64,000 nucleotides of DNA from Saccopteryx bilineata. Lineage: Eukaryota; Chordata; Mammalia; Chiroptera; Emballonuridae. The stretch spans positions 620,001 through 684,000 of the forward strand of contig NC_089494.1 of assembly GCF_036850765.1 (NCBI RefSeq). The letters are read 5' to 3'. Position numbers and translations under genes: made by a program. The notes under the pieces are model-generated. The model saw only the letters and a program-made list of their open reading frames with translations. It ran no database searches and had not been told where the DNA came from. Positions 21,445-33,436 of this stretch are shown in pieces (within the stretch, counting starts at the first letter, position 1; every line of letters begins with the position of its first letter).

Positions 21445-21620
21445 AAAATATTTTATTTATTGATTTTAGAGAGAGGATAGAGAAGGAAGAGGGAAGCACC
21501 AACTTATAGTAGCTGCTTGTTGTCTGTGCCTTGACGGGGCAAGCCTAGGCTTTTGAACCGGTGACCTCAGCATTTCATGTCGGATGTTGTACCTATGGCA
21601 CTATCATAGGCCATGCCTCT
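21445..21620 (-). mobile_element. Older VES-like SINE fragment (inverted)
   Basis: ATTTTATTTATTGATTTTAG AGAGAGG start and GGTGACCTCAGCATTTCATG end resemble an inverted, decayed bat SINE. Confidence 0.55.
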
Positions 21621-21679
21621 CTACGGTGTTTTATGGTTTGAAAATTTTTTTTCTTTTCTTTATTTAGATAATTAAATTT

Positions 21680-22068
21680 GACCATGGCCAGTTGGCTCAG
21701 TGGTACAGTGTTGGCCCAGCCTGTGGATGTTCTGGGTTTGATTCCTGGTCAGGGCACACAGGAGAAGCACTCATCTGCTTCTCCACCCCTCCCCTCGCTT
21801 CTCTCTCTCTCTTTCTTTCTCTCTCTCTTCTCCTCCTGCAGCCATGGCTCGATTAGAGTGAGTTGGCTCTGGGGACTGAGGATGGCTCCATGACCTCTGC
21901 CTCAGGTGCTAAGAAGAGCTCGGTTGCTGAGCAACGGAGCAAGGGTCCTAGATGAGCAGAGCATCACCCTGTAGTGGGCTTGCCAGGTGGATCCCGGTCG
22001 GGTTGCATGCCAGAGTCTGTCTCTCTGCCTCCCCGCTTCTCACTTAAGAAAGAAAAAGAAAAAGAGAA
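21680..22068 (+). mobile_element. tRNA-derived SINE, family A (older copy)
   Basis: GACCATGGCCAGTTGGCTCA head and diverged family A body, ending in an AAAGAAAAAGAAAAAG tail. Confidence 0.88.
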
Positions 22069-22074
22069 TAAAAG

Positions 22075-22265
22075 TAAACTTAACAGGGTGACATTGATCA
22101 TTAAGTGCATAGGTTTCAGGTGAACATCTCTATGGCATTTGAACTGTTGATGGTGTGGTGTGCCCATCACTCAATGTCAAATCATCTTCCATCACCGTAT
22201 ATTTGTCCCTCTTTACTTCCCTCCCCTGCACCCTGAAATGCTTTTCAAGTTGTGTTACTTCTGCA
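22075..22265 (-). mobile_element. LINE-1 3' UTR-like fragment
   Basis: ACAGGGTGACATTGATCATT, GCATAGGTTTCAGGTGAACA and ATATTTGTCCCTCTTTACTT resemble an inverted L1 3' segment common in laurasiatherians. It is adjacent to a SINE tail. Confidence 0.5.
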
Positions 22266-22410
22266 GTTTTAAAAAATTAAGAAAGAAAGGAAAGAAGGAA
22301 AGGAGCAAGTAAGCAAGCTATAACCAGCACAGGTGACTCTTTGGGTCCCAAAAGCACTAAGAAGAGCCCATGTCTAGTATTTGCTACACTAGCTTTATTT
22401 GACTATAACT

Positions 22411-22652
22411 TTTTTTTTTTAAGTGAGAGGAGGAGAGATAGTGAGACAAACTCCCTCATGTGCCACAACCAGGATTCACCCAGCAAGCCCACTAGGGGGT
22501 GATGCTCTGTTCATCTGGGCTGTTGCTCTGTTGCTTAGTAACAGAGCTCTTAACGCCTGAGGTGAAGGCCACAGAGCCATCCACAGAGCCATCCTCAGTG
22601 CCCGGGGCCAACTCGCTCCAATTGAGCCATGGCTGTGGGAGGGCAGGAGAAG

Positions 22653-22700
<48 letters not shown>

Positions 22701-22803
22701 GAGGGGGGAGAGGTGGAGAAGCAGATGGGCACTTCTCCTGTGTGCCCTGACCAGGAATTGAACCTGGGACACCCCCAGGCTGGGCTGACACTATACCACT
22801 GAA
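22411..22803 (-). mobile_element. tRNA-derived SINE, family A (inverted, older)
   Basis: Poly-T start and inverted family A body with an expanded (GA)n stretch near 22,665. TGACTATAACTTTT and TGACTGTAACTTTT flank it. Confidence 0.9.
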
Positions 22804-25669
22804 TGACTGTAACTTTTTATATTCATTTATGTAACATTTAGAAATACATCTGGTGGAAGTTAAAGTAAAAAGCTTCTGACGACTGCAGCTTAAGGAAAAA
22901 GCTCTCCCTCAGTTTATAAGAAGTGGGGAAGTGGAGGCACCTGGTGGGTTCAGAGGCTCCAGGAAGTCATGACCAGAGCCCTTGCCTCTTGGTGGCAAGA
23001 CGGTTGCAGCAGGTCCAGCCATCAAATCCGTATTCAAGGCATCACACTAGCTGCACCTGCCCCTTTTCCCAGGAAGGCGAGTTTCATTGGCTAAGCATGA
23101 GTCTCTGACTAACCCTGGCCATAATGCAATCTGGAAGGGGTTAAGGTTGGGGTTGGGGTTGGTTTAGAACAAATGTGTCTCATTCCTGGGGATGGGCACA
23201 TTGTTGGTCTGAACAAAACTGCTGGGGTGAAGGGTCCCATAGTTACTGCCAAACTGGGTGACACCTCTGTCTTGTTGTTTTTCCAATGAGACTTTACTCT
23301 CAATATTATTTTGTACTGATTTCAGGTGTCCACGTAGTGGTTACTCTTCTGCCTTTCCCATCGGTCCTGCTCATGGCCTGAGGGGTGGGCGCCAGGTGGT
23401 TCCGTCCTCCTGCACCGAATTGTGCTCCCCTATTGCTCTACTCGATGGGTCGGCCCTCTGCTACCCAGGCCCCGCCCACCCCGGGCCCCGCCCACCCCGC
23501 CCCGGGCCCCGCCCCACCCCGCCCCCGCCTCTCCTCTACACTTCCTCTGTGCACAGAGCAGCAGCCTCCTCCACATGGCCTGCTAGTCTTCCCACTGCCC
23601 ATCTGCTCCCCTCCTCTCTGTCTGCCTCTTGCTCCACAGGACACTTGCCCCAGGTCCCTCGTGGCTGCATGGCTGTCCTGCCCTCCCCTCCTCAGGGACC
23701 CCTCTCCGCGGCTCATCTGCAGCTCTCCCGGAGCTGGCCGCCTCCCAGAGCCCCACAGCCGGGCTCCTCCTGCCCTGCTTCCTGGCTCTCCCACAGCCAC
23801 ATCGGGGGGTGCCTGCGCACCCTCTCCCCAGCTCTTCCCGCCAGGTGCCTGGGCCCGCAGCTCAGGTGTGAAGGCCTCCTTTGCCCTCCCCGCCCCTTTC
23901 CTGGCTGCTCTGCCAATGGGCTCCTCCCCACCCCTCCTCCTCCCTGTGTCCCCTTCTCAGTAACCACACCGCAGTTTTGTTCTGGTCAGTTGGACCCGTC
24001 AGGGTCATCCTGTGTCAGCCAGACTCAGTGTCTCTTCGGTGAGCCGTCAAAATGCTCTGCCTTCTTCCAGCGCATGCATTACCTTCTAACTACATACGTT
24101 ACCATGGTGATTGTCTAGCCTACCCCCTCCACTGTACCTGATGTTCCCAGTTCCCGACCTCTGAATGAGTGGGTGGCCTTTCCCTCCTGCACCATCCACA
24201 GTGCCCCAGCTGGCTTCTCCTCCCCATCCTCAGCTGGAAGGATTTGGCATTTTCCCAGTTGTGAGTTGGATGTCTCACCACTGATTTTTGTTCAAGTGTC
24301 TCCTTTAAACGTCTATTTCCCCTCAAACTTGGTTGCTCCCTTTCCTAGACCGTGAACTGGTGCGATCTTCCCTTCACTTCTCACGCCCAGACTCAGTGGA
24401 CATGTGGACAGCGCCCTGGTCTGGGATCACCCTTCGCACCTCGCCAGCAGCTCCATCTCCGCAGAGCCCAGCAGGCTGCGTCAGACACGCTGTCGGGGGA
24501 ACGCCTCGCTGGTGCGCGTGCCCGGGGGCTGCTTCTGACCTGCTCCCCCGAGTCTTTCTTCAGCTCAGGCCTCAGGTCCTGCGGCCTGTGTCTAACATCT
24601 TTGTCCCCACAGGGGTGGTGTTTGGCGGAGGGCAGAGTGCTGGGGTCACATCTCAAGGGGCCACGCTTTGCCTACCTGCTTCCTTCCCAAAACTGCTTTT
24701 CAAGGGCCGCTCACAGTCATCTCACAGTTCATTTTGGCAAAGACTGAAGTCAGGACTTGGACATGGCCTTCGACCTTAAGGCCACCACGTCCAGGCCTAC
24801 GGCCTCCCTGGCCATGGGCAACCGCTGCGCCACAGGCTCTGACGTGTCCCAGCTCCCAGGCAGCCTGTGCCCGGCTGCACCGCAGGCCCGAGGGCAGCAC
24901 TGGCAGGAGGCCCCGTGACAGGCGGTGGGCTGTCCCCGCGAGAGGTGGCTACTGAGCACTTGGGATGTGCTGAGTGCAACTAGAAACTGGATTTTCAATT
25001 CCACTTTATTTTAATGAAGTTAAACATGAACTGCACCAGCCACGAGTGGCCACACGTGGCTCCTATACTGGACAGGGTGCTTGAGGGTGGGCAGCAGGGG
25101 GACCTGTGGTGACCACATGTGGGTCCTCACTCCCAGAGGGGAAATCTGAGACCCCCCAGGAGGACAAGGTCCGTGTGGACTGAATTCAGACACCGGGCTG
25201 TTGAGGTAAACTCGATAGAACATGAACTGACACAATGGTGGTCAGTGGAGGTGACCCCACAGGTGGTCAGAGGCGAGCTCTTGGCAGTCTTGGAGGAGCT
25301 GCGGGCGGGTCCGCCTCCTGTCAGTGGCTACACGGCCTCCGAGGGCTGCAGGGGTGCATGCAGGGGCGAGGCCTGCCCAGGCCCCTGCCCTTTCAGAGAG
25401 CTGAGGGTCACACCACCCCGTACCCGCCGTTTTGTCTTCTCGTATATATTTCTTAAACACTGGCACTGACTGGGCTAAGATTAGAACCCTCTGGGCTGAC
25501 AGGTTCCAGGCCCTGGGCAGGTGCCCGGACGCCTACCTGGCAGCACAGTGACCCCTGGCGACCTCCCTCCGAGAGGACACAGAGCCAGGGTGCATTGCGT
25601 GGTGCAGGTGACAGCAACGCCTCTCAGGGGTGGGCGGCGGGACACACGGCAGTGATCACGCAGGGCCTC

Positions 25670-25675
25670 TTTATT
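25670..25675 (-). terminator. PPP1R7: PPP1R7 polyadenylation signal AATAAA
   Basis: AATAAA on the minus strand lies about 105 bases past the PPP1R7 stop codon, in the context TGACAATAAAGAGGCC. This predicts a very short 3' UTR. It is the only canonical hexamer I noticed just downstream of the stop. Confidence 0.75.
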
Positions 25676-25778
25676 GTCATCGGGGCATGGCCGCAGAGAC
25701 AGACGACTTGAGGAGGATGGTGGGTTAGAGAGCCATGGCCGGGAAGTCCGTGTGAGAGGGCGCAGGCGCGCGCGGCGG

Positions 25779-25955
25779 TCAGAACCTGACGAAGGCAGCG
25801 TCGATCTGCCGCACGCTGGGCAGCGCCAGCATCACCTTGCGCCGGTACTGCGGGTCCTTCTGCAGGGGGTTCCGCTCCAGGTACACGGTCTCCAGGCGCC
25901 GGGCGCCCTGCAGCTCGTCCAGGTCGCTCCAGCTCTCAAGGAGGTTGTCGTTCAT
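25779..25955 (-). CDS. PPP1R7: PPP1R7 coding exon 10 (last)
   Basis: Reads [20 protein letters not shown] then [20 protein letters not shown] and [18 protein letters not shown], then TGA. This is the final repeat and the C-terminal LRR cap. Acceptor GTCCTCCCAG. Confidence 0.97.
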   Translation of the reverse strand: MNDNLLESWSDLDELQGARRLETVYLERNPLQKDPQYRRKVMLALPSVRQIDAAFVRF

Positions 25956-28900
25956 CTGGGAGGACACACGTGTGCACACACATGTACACACATGTACACA
26001 CATGAGCGCACAAGAACACACCCATGCACACGCAGACACACGTGCAGATACACACGTGCGCACACGTTAGAAAAGCCTCCTTTACAACAGAGCAGCCCTA
26101 TGCCCCCTCCCCACCACCCCTGGGTGTGCCCGGGCACCAGCGCATTCCACACGACTCTTCGCTAACAGGACAGCCAAAGACTGTATCTCAGTTTTACTGT
26201 AGTTTAAACACTTAGTAAAGAAAAAAAGAAAAAAATAAATGAAGAAAGGAAAAAATAAGGAAAAAGAAATGACACAGAGGAACTTGTGAGATGGAGAGCA
26301 AGCACGTCAGGCGTGTGCAGGCTCTGTCCCTCCCTCCTGTGGCCTCCTGTCTACGCTCGGTCCGGGTTCTGAGGGCGGCTCTGCGTGGCCCTTCAACGTA
26401 AGGACATCGCCTCCCAGACAGAGTCTTACAAGCATGTTCTCTTTTTTTTTTAGAGACAGAGAGAGAGTCAGAGAGAGGGACAGACAGGGACAGACAGACA
26501 GGAACGGAGAGATGAGAAGCATCAATCATTAGTTTTTCGTTGCAACACCTTAGTTGTTCATTGATTGCTTTCTCATATGTGCCTTGACCGTGGGCCTTCA
26601 GCAGACCGAGTGACCCCTTGCTTGAGCCAGCGACCTTGGGTCCAAGCTGGTGAGCTTTGCTCAAACCAGATGAACCCAGGCTCAAGCTGGTGACCTCGGG
26701 GTCTCGAACCTGGGTCCTCCGCATCCCAGTCCGACGCTCTATCCACTGTGCCACCGCCTGGTCAGGCACAAACATGTTCTCAACGTCACCCACAGCCAAC
26801 CACCCCCGACTAGACTCCAACACCTCAGCTGTGAGGGATCGGCCGCCTGCCTCCCAGGCTGTTGTGGTCATCAGATGGTAGAGCCGTCCGGACACCAGAG
26901 GCAGGCTCTGCCTGTGTCCGCTGTCTGGCGGCCTGAGAAACTGTGTTCCTGTGTCACAGCACCCAGTGCTTCCAGCCTCCACAGTCACCAGCTGGCCTGC
27001 TTCCTGGGCAGCCGGGGTGCCCGGTGCCACTACTGTCTCAGCAGCCACCCAATTCAGAAACACCACCTCAGTGTCAGCTGTGCCCCAGACCTTCTGCCAG
27101 GCCCCCCGGCCCCCTGGGCGCAGGTCTGTCTCTGGTCTGGTCTCTGGGGTTCCCTGGTCTGCCTAGAGCCACACCCATCTGGGTGATGCGCCTCACCCTC
27201 CAGCAGCCACACCCCGGGTGATGCGCCACGCCCTCCAGCAGCCACGCCTCCCTCAGGGCGGCTGCACTGGGGCCTCGGACTCCTGTGGCTCCTGAGGACT
27301 CGGAGTTCAACCCAAGCACACCTTCACCACCTCATGTCCAGCCTCCCTGACACGCTCTGGTGACACTTCAGACACTGCCTGAAGCCCAGGGCTATTGATA
27401 AGAGGCAAGGGACATTGCCCCCATGAGCCACCTGGTGAAAGGCAGGCAGACAGGGTCCACGCAGATCCGCAGCACGGCTGGGTGAGGCAGCAGCACGGCT
27501 GGGTGAGGCAGCACCACGCCTTAGCCTCGGTGTGCGGATCGGGTGAGAACGGACGCGCCCAGGACAGCACTCCCAGCAACACGGGCGGGAGGCCACGAGC
27601 TTGGGGACGAGCAGGGGACGTGCTCAGAACCCCCTGGCATCCCGGCACTGACAACAACCGAGCCATCATTTTGCAGCCTGTTCCGAGGGCTCTCCAGACT
27701 CCTGACACCGTCTCTCTTCTAACTCTGAGGAGACTCCAGGGTCACCCCCAAGGAAACCCACTCATTTCCTCCAAGCTGGGGCCTCTGCCACCGGCCTTCT
27801 CAGGCCTCAGCCTGTAGACCGAGCTCTCGCTCCCACACGCCCCACGCCAGCCAGGACTCCACACGGCGGTGACTTTGTGTCAGTCTGCCCATCAGGTACA
27901 GTGAGGACGGAGGCCCACATTTCTAACAAGTTCTGGTGATGCAGACACCACAGGCCCAGTGCCCTCACCAGCCCCGTGCACCCCTGTCTCAGCCCACACC
28001 CCTCACCCTATGCGCCCTGTCGCCCACACAGGCCCAGGGCCAGCCTGCAGCCTCACACCCATAATGATAACCCCCACCCACCCTAGGGGTGCTCAACTTA
28101 CCCAGAATTCCTGCAGCTCTGTTAGATGGCTGATATTTTCAATCTTCTTGATTCTGTTTGATGCGATGTCCAACATTGTAAGTTTGTTCTAAAATGAGAA
28201 AATAAAGTTTGTCTTGGTTACTTTAGGTCCAGTGACTGTGGCCACGCACACAGCTTACAGCGGCGGGCCTGCTGCCCTCGCAGGAGCATGCTGACAGGGA
28301 CGCTGGCACCTGTGGGCAGTGCCCCTGCACCCCGCAGCTTTTTTTTTTTTTTTTTGTATTTTTCTGAAGCTGGAAACGGGGAGAGACAGTCAGACAGACT
28401 CCCGCATGCGCCCGACCGGGATCCACCCGGCATGCCCACCAGGGGTAACGCTCTGCCCACCAGTGGGCGATGCTCTGCCCCTCCGGGGTGTCGCTCTGCC
28501 GCGACCAGAGCCACTCTAGCGCCTGGGGCAGAGGCCAAGGAGCCATCCCCAGCGCCTGGGCCATCTTTGCTCCAATGGAGCCTTGGCTGTGGGAGGGGAA
28601 GAGAGAGACAGAGAGGAAGGAGGGGCGGGGTGGAGAAGCAGATGGGTGCTTCTCCTGTGTGCCCTGGCCGGAAATCGAACCCGGGACTTCCGCACACCAG
28701 GCAGACGCTCTACCACTGAGCCAACCGGCCAGGGCCCACCCCGCAGCTCTTGACATCACTGGGATCTATACTGGTTCTGTCAGAGCTGAGCCCTGGGCTG
28801 CCAGACAGCCGCCCACAAGGACCAGTGAGACAACGGTCTCGGGAAGGGCAGGGAACCCCTGCCGTACAGCATAGGGAGGCTGCGTGTGACACTACTACTC

Positions 28901-31683
28901 AAAGTAGTGTGTCTCTCTTCATCGAGAAACGAGGAGCCCGGGCTGGTCCAGGGGAGCCGGGCACTGAGGGAGGAGGGGCACTGAGGAAGGAGGGGCACTG
29001 AGGGAGGACGGAGTGGTCCAGGGGAGCCAGGCACTGAGGGAGGATGGGAACTGAGGGAGGAGGGGCTGGTCCAAGGGAGCCCGGCACTGAAGGAGGAGGG
29101 GCTGGCCCAGGGGAAGAGGGGCATGGAGGGAGGAGGGGCTGGTCCAGGGGAGGAGGGGCACTGAGGGAGGATGGGCACTGAGGGAGGAGGGGCTGGTCCA
29201 GGGGAGCCAGGCACTGAGGGAGGAGGGGCTGGTCCAGGGGAGTCGGGCACTGAGGGAGGAGGGGCTGGTCCAGGGGAGGAGGGGCACTGAGGAAGGAGGG
29301 GCACTGAGGGAGGACAGGCACTGAGGGAGAAGGGGCTGGTCCAGGGGAGTCGGGCACTGAGGGAGGAGGGGCTGGTCCAGGGGAGCCGGGCACTGAGGGA
29401 GGACGGGCTGGCCAGCCTGGAACTGACAGCCAAGGGAAGAGAGCCTCGTGGAGCCACTGCAGAGGACACGGTGCGCTGACCCGTGTTCTGAACGCCCAGC
29501 GCACGCTTACTGTCATCAGTAAGCCCAAAAACACTGTATAAGAGCTCAGCTTCACGAGTGGACAAAGCACTCAGAAGTGGTGAGGACAAGTGTCAAAGCT
29601 CACACGGGAGAGCAGCCCAAGATGGCCGACTTGGAGGATCGGGTGTCGGATGAGGAGAAGAAAAATAAAGCACGGTCCTGAATGTCACAGTCATCATGCA
29701 ACAGAAAGACCTCCATCTTGTTCTGAGGTTGCTGTTCAGAGTTGGCGCTGAAACGCTGTAATTGCATGATGATTCTGGATCGCCTGTAGCTCCAAGAAGG
29801 TTGCTGAGGGCCAGTCAAAAGCGGTGACTCCCACTGGTCTTCGCCAGTTTCCGGCCTGTGAGTTCCAGGGCTGGTACATCCAGCGGCCAGATACAGAGCA
29901 TCAGCTCAAGACCTAACAACCATAGTTAGAGTGGTATCTTACGGAAAGGCTCCTCACACCTGACCCAGCTAAGGCAAAGAAAACGTTGTCACAGACAAGT
30001 AGCCCACAGCGGATTACAAACAGCTGAAGCCATCCCAGGAAGATTTAGAAATTACACAACTGAAAGCTGGAGTCAGACAACACCAACCCTATACTCAACT
30101 ACACAAACAACATATTTGAAGGAGCAGTCTATATTGAGACAGAATGGGAAGACAGGGAAGTGCAATTCAAATGAATCAACTAGAGGAATCCCCAGAAAAA
30201 GAACTGAATGAAATGGAAATAGCTAAAATGCCGGATGCAGAGTTTAGAATAATGATTGTGAGGATGCTCAAGGATCTTAGAGGAACCATAGATAGACAAC
30301 ACGAGTACCTAAACAATGAGATATCTGGCATCAAAAAGGACATTGAAATCATAAAAAAGGATCAGACAGAAATGATAAACACAATGGCAGAAATGAAGAC
30401 TACACTACAAGGAATGAAAAGCAGGCGGGATGAAAAAGAGGATCGAATCAGCAATTTAGAGGACAAGATAAACAAAAGCACGGAAGCAGAACAGCAAAAG
30501 AAAAAGAGGATCAAAATGTCTGAAAAACTCGAAGAGAGTTCTGTTACAATCGGAAGAGAAACAACATCTGCATCATAGGGGTTCCTGAAGGAGAAGAGAA
30601 AGAACAAGGGATAGAGAACCCGATTGAAGAAATCATAGCTGAAAATGTCCCCGAATTGATGCAGGAAAAAGTCACACAAGTTCAAGAAGCAAAGAGAATA
30701 ACCCGAATAAACCTAAACGAAGACACATCATAATTAAAAAACCAAAGCTAAGAAATAAAGAAAGAATACTAAAAGCTGCAAGAGAAAAGCAGTCAATCAC
30801 CTACAAAGGAGACCCCAAAAGGATGACATCCGACTTCTCAACAAAAACACTTGAGGCAAGAAGGGAATGGCAAGAGATATTCAAATTAATGCAGAACAGT
30901 TTCCTACAACCAAGACTTCTTTATCCATCAAGGCTATCTTTTAAAATAGAAGGAGAAATAAAAAGCTTCCAATACAAAAATAAAAAAAAACCCTCAAGGA
31001 ATTTATTACAACCAAACCAATGATGTAAGAAGTGTTAACGGTCCTGTTGTAAACAGAACAAGGGTAAAGAGGAATGTAGATTTAAGATTTTAGAAATGCA
31101 TCCAAATTGAAAAAGAAGTAAAACTATCATTATTTGCCGATGATATGATATTGTACATAGAAAACCCTAAAGCCTCAGTAAAATAACTAGTGGACCTAAT
31201 AAATGAATTCAGCAAGGTGGCAGGATATAAAATTAATATTCAAAAACCAGTGACATTTTTATACACCAACAATGAACTGTCTGAAAGAGAAATTAAGAAA
31301 ACAATCCCCTTCACTACTGCAACAACAACAAAGAAAGTACCTAGCTGTAAATTTATCCAAGGAGGTTAAAGACTTGTACTCAGAAAATTATAAAACATTG
31401 ATAAGAGAAATCAAGGAACATAATCAAATCAAAAATGGGCAAAAGCGCCTGACCAGGTGGTGGCGCAGTGGATAGAGCATTGGACTGGGATGTGGAAGGA
31501 CCCAGGTTCGAGACCCCGAGGTCCCCAGCTTGGGCGCGGGTTCATCTGGCCTAAGCAGAAAGCTCACCAGGCCTGACCTGTGGTGGCACAGTGGATAAAG
31601 CGTCAACCTGGAAACACTGAAGTTGCCAGTTCAAAACCCTGGGCTTGCCTGGTCAAGGCACATATGGGAGTTGAAGCTTCCTG

Positions 31684-31718
<35 letters not shown>

Positions 31719-33362
31719 CTTTCTCTCTCTCCTCTAAAAAGGAATAAATAGATAAAAATAATTAAAAAAAATGGGCAAAAGAAATGAATAGACACTTCAA
31801 AGAGGACATTCAGATGGCCAACAGGCAAAAGAAAAAATGTTCAACATCACTAATCATTAGAGAAATACAAATTAAAACCACAATGAGATATCACATCACA
31901 CCAGTCAGAATGACACATTAACAAAACAATAAGTGCTGGTGAGGATGTGGAGTAAAGGGAATCCTCCTGCACTGCTGGTGGGAATGCAGACTGGTGCAAC
32001 CACTGTGGAAAATGGTATGGAGATTCCTCAAAAAATTAAAAATGGAACTGCCTTTTGACCCAGCCATCCCACTTTTATTATAGGAATATATCGCAAGGAC
32101 ACCAAATCACTGGTTCAAAAGAAGAAATGCATCCCCATGTTTATGGCAGCATTGTTTACAATAATGAAGATCTGGATACAGCCCAGGTGTCCTTCAGTGG
32201 ACGAGTGGATTAAAAAGCTGTACTACATATACACATGGAGTACTATGGGGCCATGAAAATACCTTTTGCAACAACAGGGATGGACCTGGAAAATAAAAAT
32301 AACATGACTTCACTCATATGAGGAATCCAATGAACAATGTGAACTGAGGAACAGAATAGAGACAGAGGAGGGATCAAAGGGACCAGTGGGCAAGCGGACA
32401 GAGGGAAAGGGGATGAGAGGATGAGATCAGAGAAGGGAAAGAGCTTGGTTAAATTATATATACATAACAGCATTATAGAGAGCAGAAGAGCAAATCCTGG
32501 AGGAAAGCGGGGAGGGTATTGGGGGAGGGGGCAAGAAGGATGTTGAGGGGAATTCGGGGGTGCGGGAGGATGTATACGGTGGGACACTTGAATCTATGTA
32601 AACAATAAATTTAAATCAATAAAAAAAGCTCACACGGCTGAAGTATGATCGAACCAACTGGCAGTTTTTCCTGGGGGCCCGCTCAGCCCGGCAGCAGGTC
32701 ACTCTTCTGCTTTGTCCACTGTCTCTGACCATGTCCCACCTCTCATCTCTCCTGCCCCCCAGATCTGACTCCAAACCCTCCGAGTGCAAGGGAAAGTTAA
32801 ATGTCCTAATACAATAAAATACCCCTCCCCCAGCCAAACGCAGGCAGCCAGCAGCTCTGCTGCCTCAGGTGTCTGACCGCTTGGGGGCCGGACTCCACAC
32901 CTGTGTCCCACCCACACGGGCTTGGCCAAGTCCCTCTCCAGAAGTCAGAATGTGGAGTGCATTGTGTGTCCTTAGCCCGGCGTGCCTGCAGCGTTCAGGG
33001 GGTTTCAGAGCAAGCAGGGAAAGGGATACATTCACTGCCTCACCTGCCACCACATGCATGTCAGCTGAGTGAGGAGCAAGCACAGGTGAGCATCGGGCCA
33101 CTGCTGATGAGGCCCGGAGGAAACAGCCGTGTGATCAAGACGAATGTGTAAGGCCCCCAACTACCTTAGAGCCACAACTGTATGTGTCCCTGTACGGAGG
33201 CCTGGGAGCCCCACCCTCTCACTGCTCTCGCTGGGCCCACAGGGTGTCCGTGTGGGAGGCAGGACCTGCGGCCCCACAGGCATGGGTGGCTCCTAGGCCT
33301 GGGCCTCCAGTGAGCACAGCCTGCCTGCTGTTGCCATGGCCGAGCACCGAGGCCTCCTGGGT

Positions 33363-33436
<74 letters not shown>

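Larger units (their letters stand above)
19700..25650. other. Intergenic region between ANO7 start and PPP1R7 end
   Basis: Holds five SINEs and a LINE fragment between 20,497 and 22,803. The rest is unique. A run of CCCCGCCC/GGGCCCCGCC boxes at 23,466-23,530 could bind Sp1-type factors, but no promoter or gene is evident. Long proline-rich open frames at 23,258-24,118 and 24,333-24,779 look like GC artefacts. Confidence 0.55.
29608..32624 (+). mobile_element. LINE-1 with target-site duplication and large internal deletion
   Basis: AAAGCTCACACGG flanks both ends (29,595-29,607 and 32,625-32,637). The element begins GAGAGCAGCCCAAGATGG. An ORF1-like coiled-coil frame (30,144-30,578) breaks and continues in another frame to about 31,020. 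It then jumps to a reverse-transcriptase-like piece (TTATTTGCCGATGATATGAT, the F.DD motif region) near 31,130 and to the ORF2 tail after 31,780. Most of ORF2 is missing, so it cannot move by itself. A SINE composite has inserted at 31,447. It lies in PPP1R7 intron 8. Confidence 0.88.

Noticed and set aside
23258..24118. 286-codon proline/serine-rich frame on the plus strand
   Set aside because: Composition follows the GC-rich DNA, overlapping frames are equally open, and no domain or splice pattern supports it. A real unknown gene cannot be fully excluded.
28780..29589. Frames of 122-269 codons rich in Ser-Pro ([12 protein letters not shown])
   Set aside because: They are products of the ~36-bp minisatellite in PPP1R7 intron 8.
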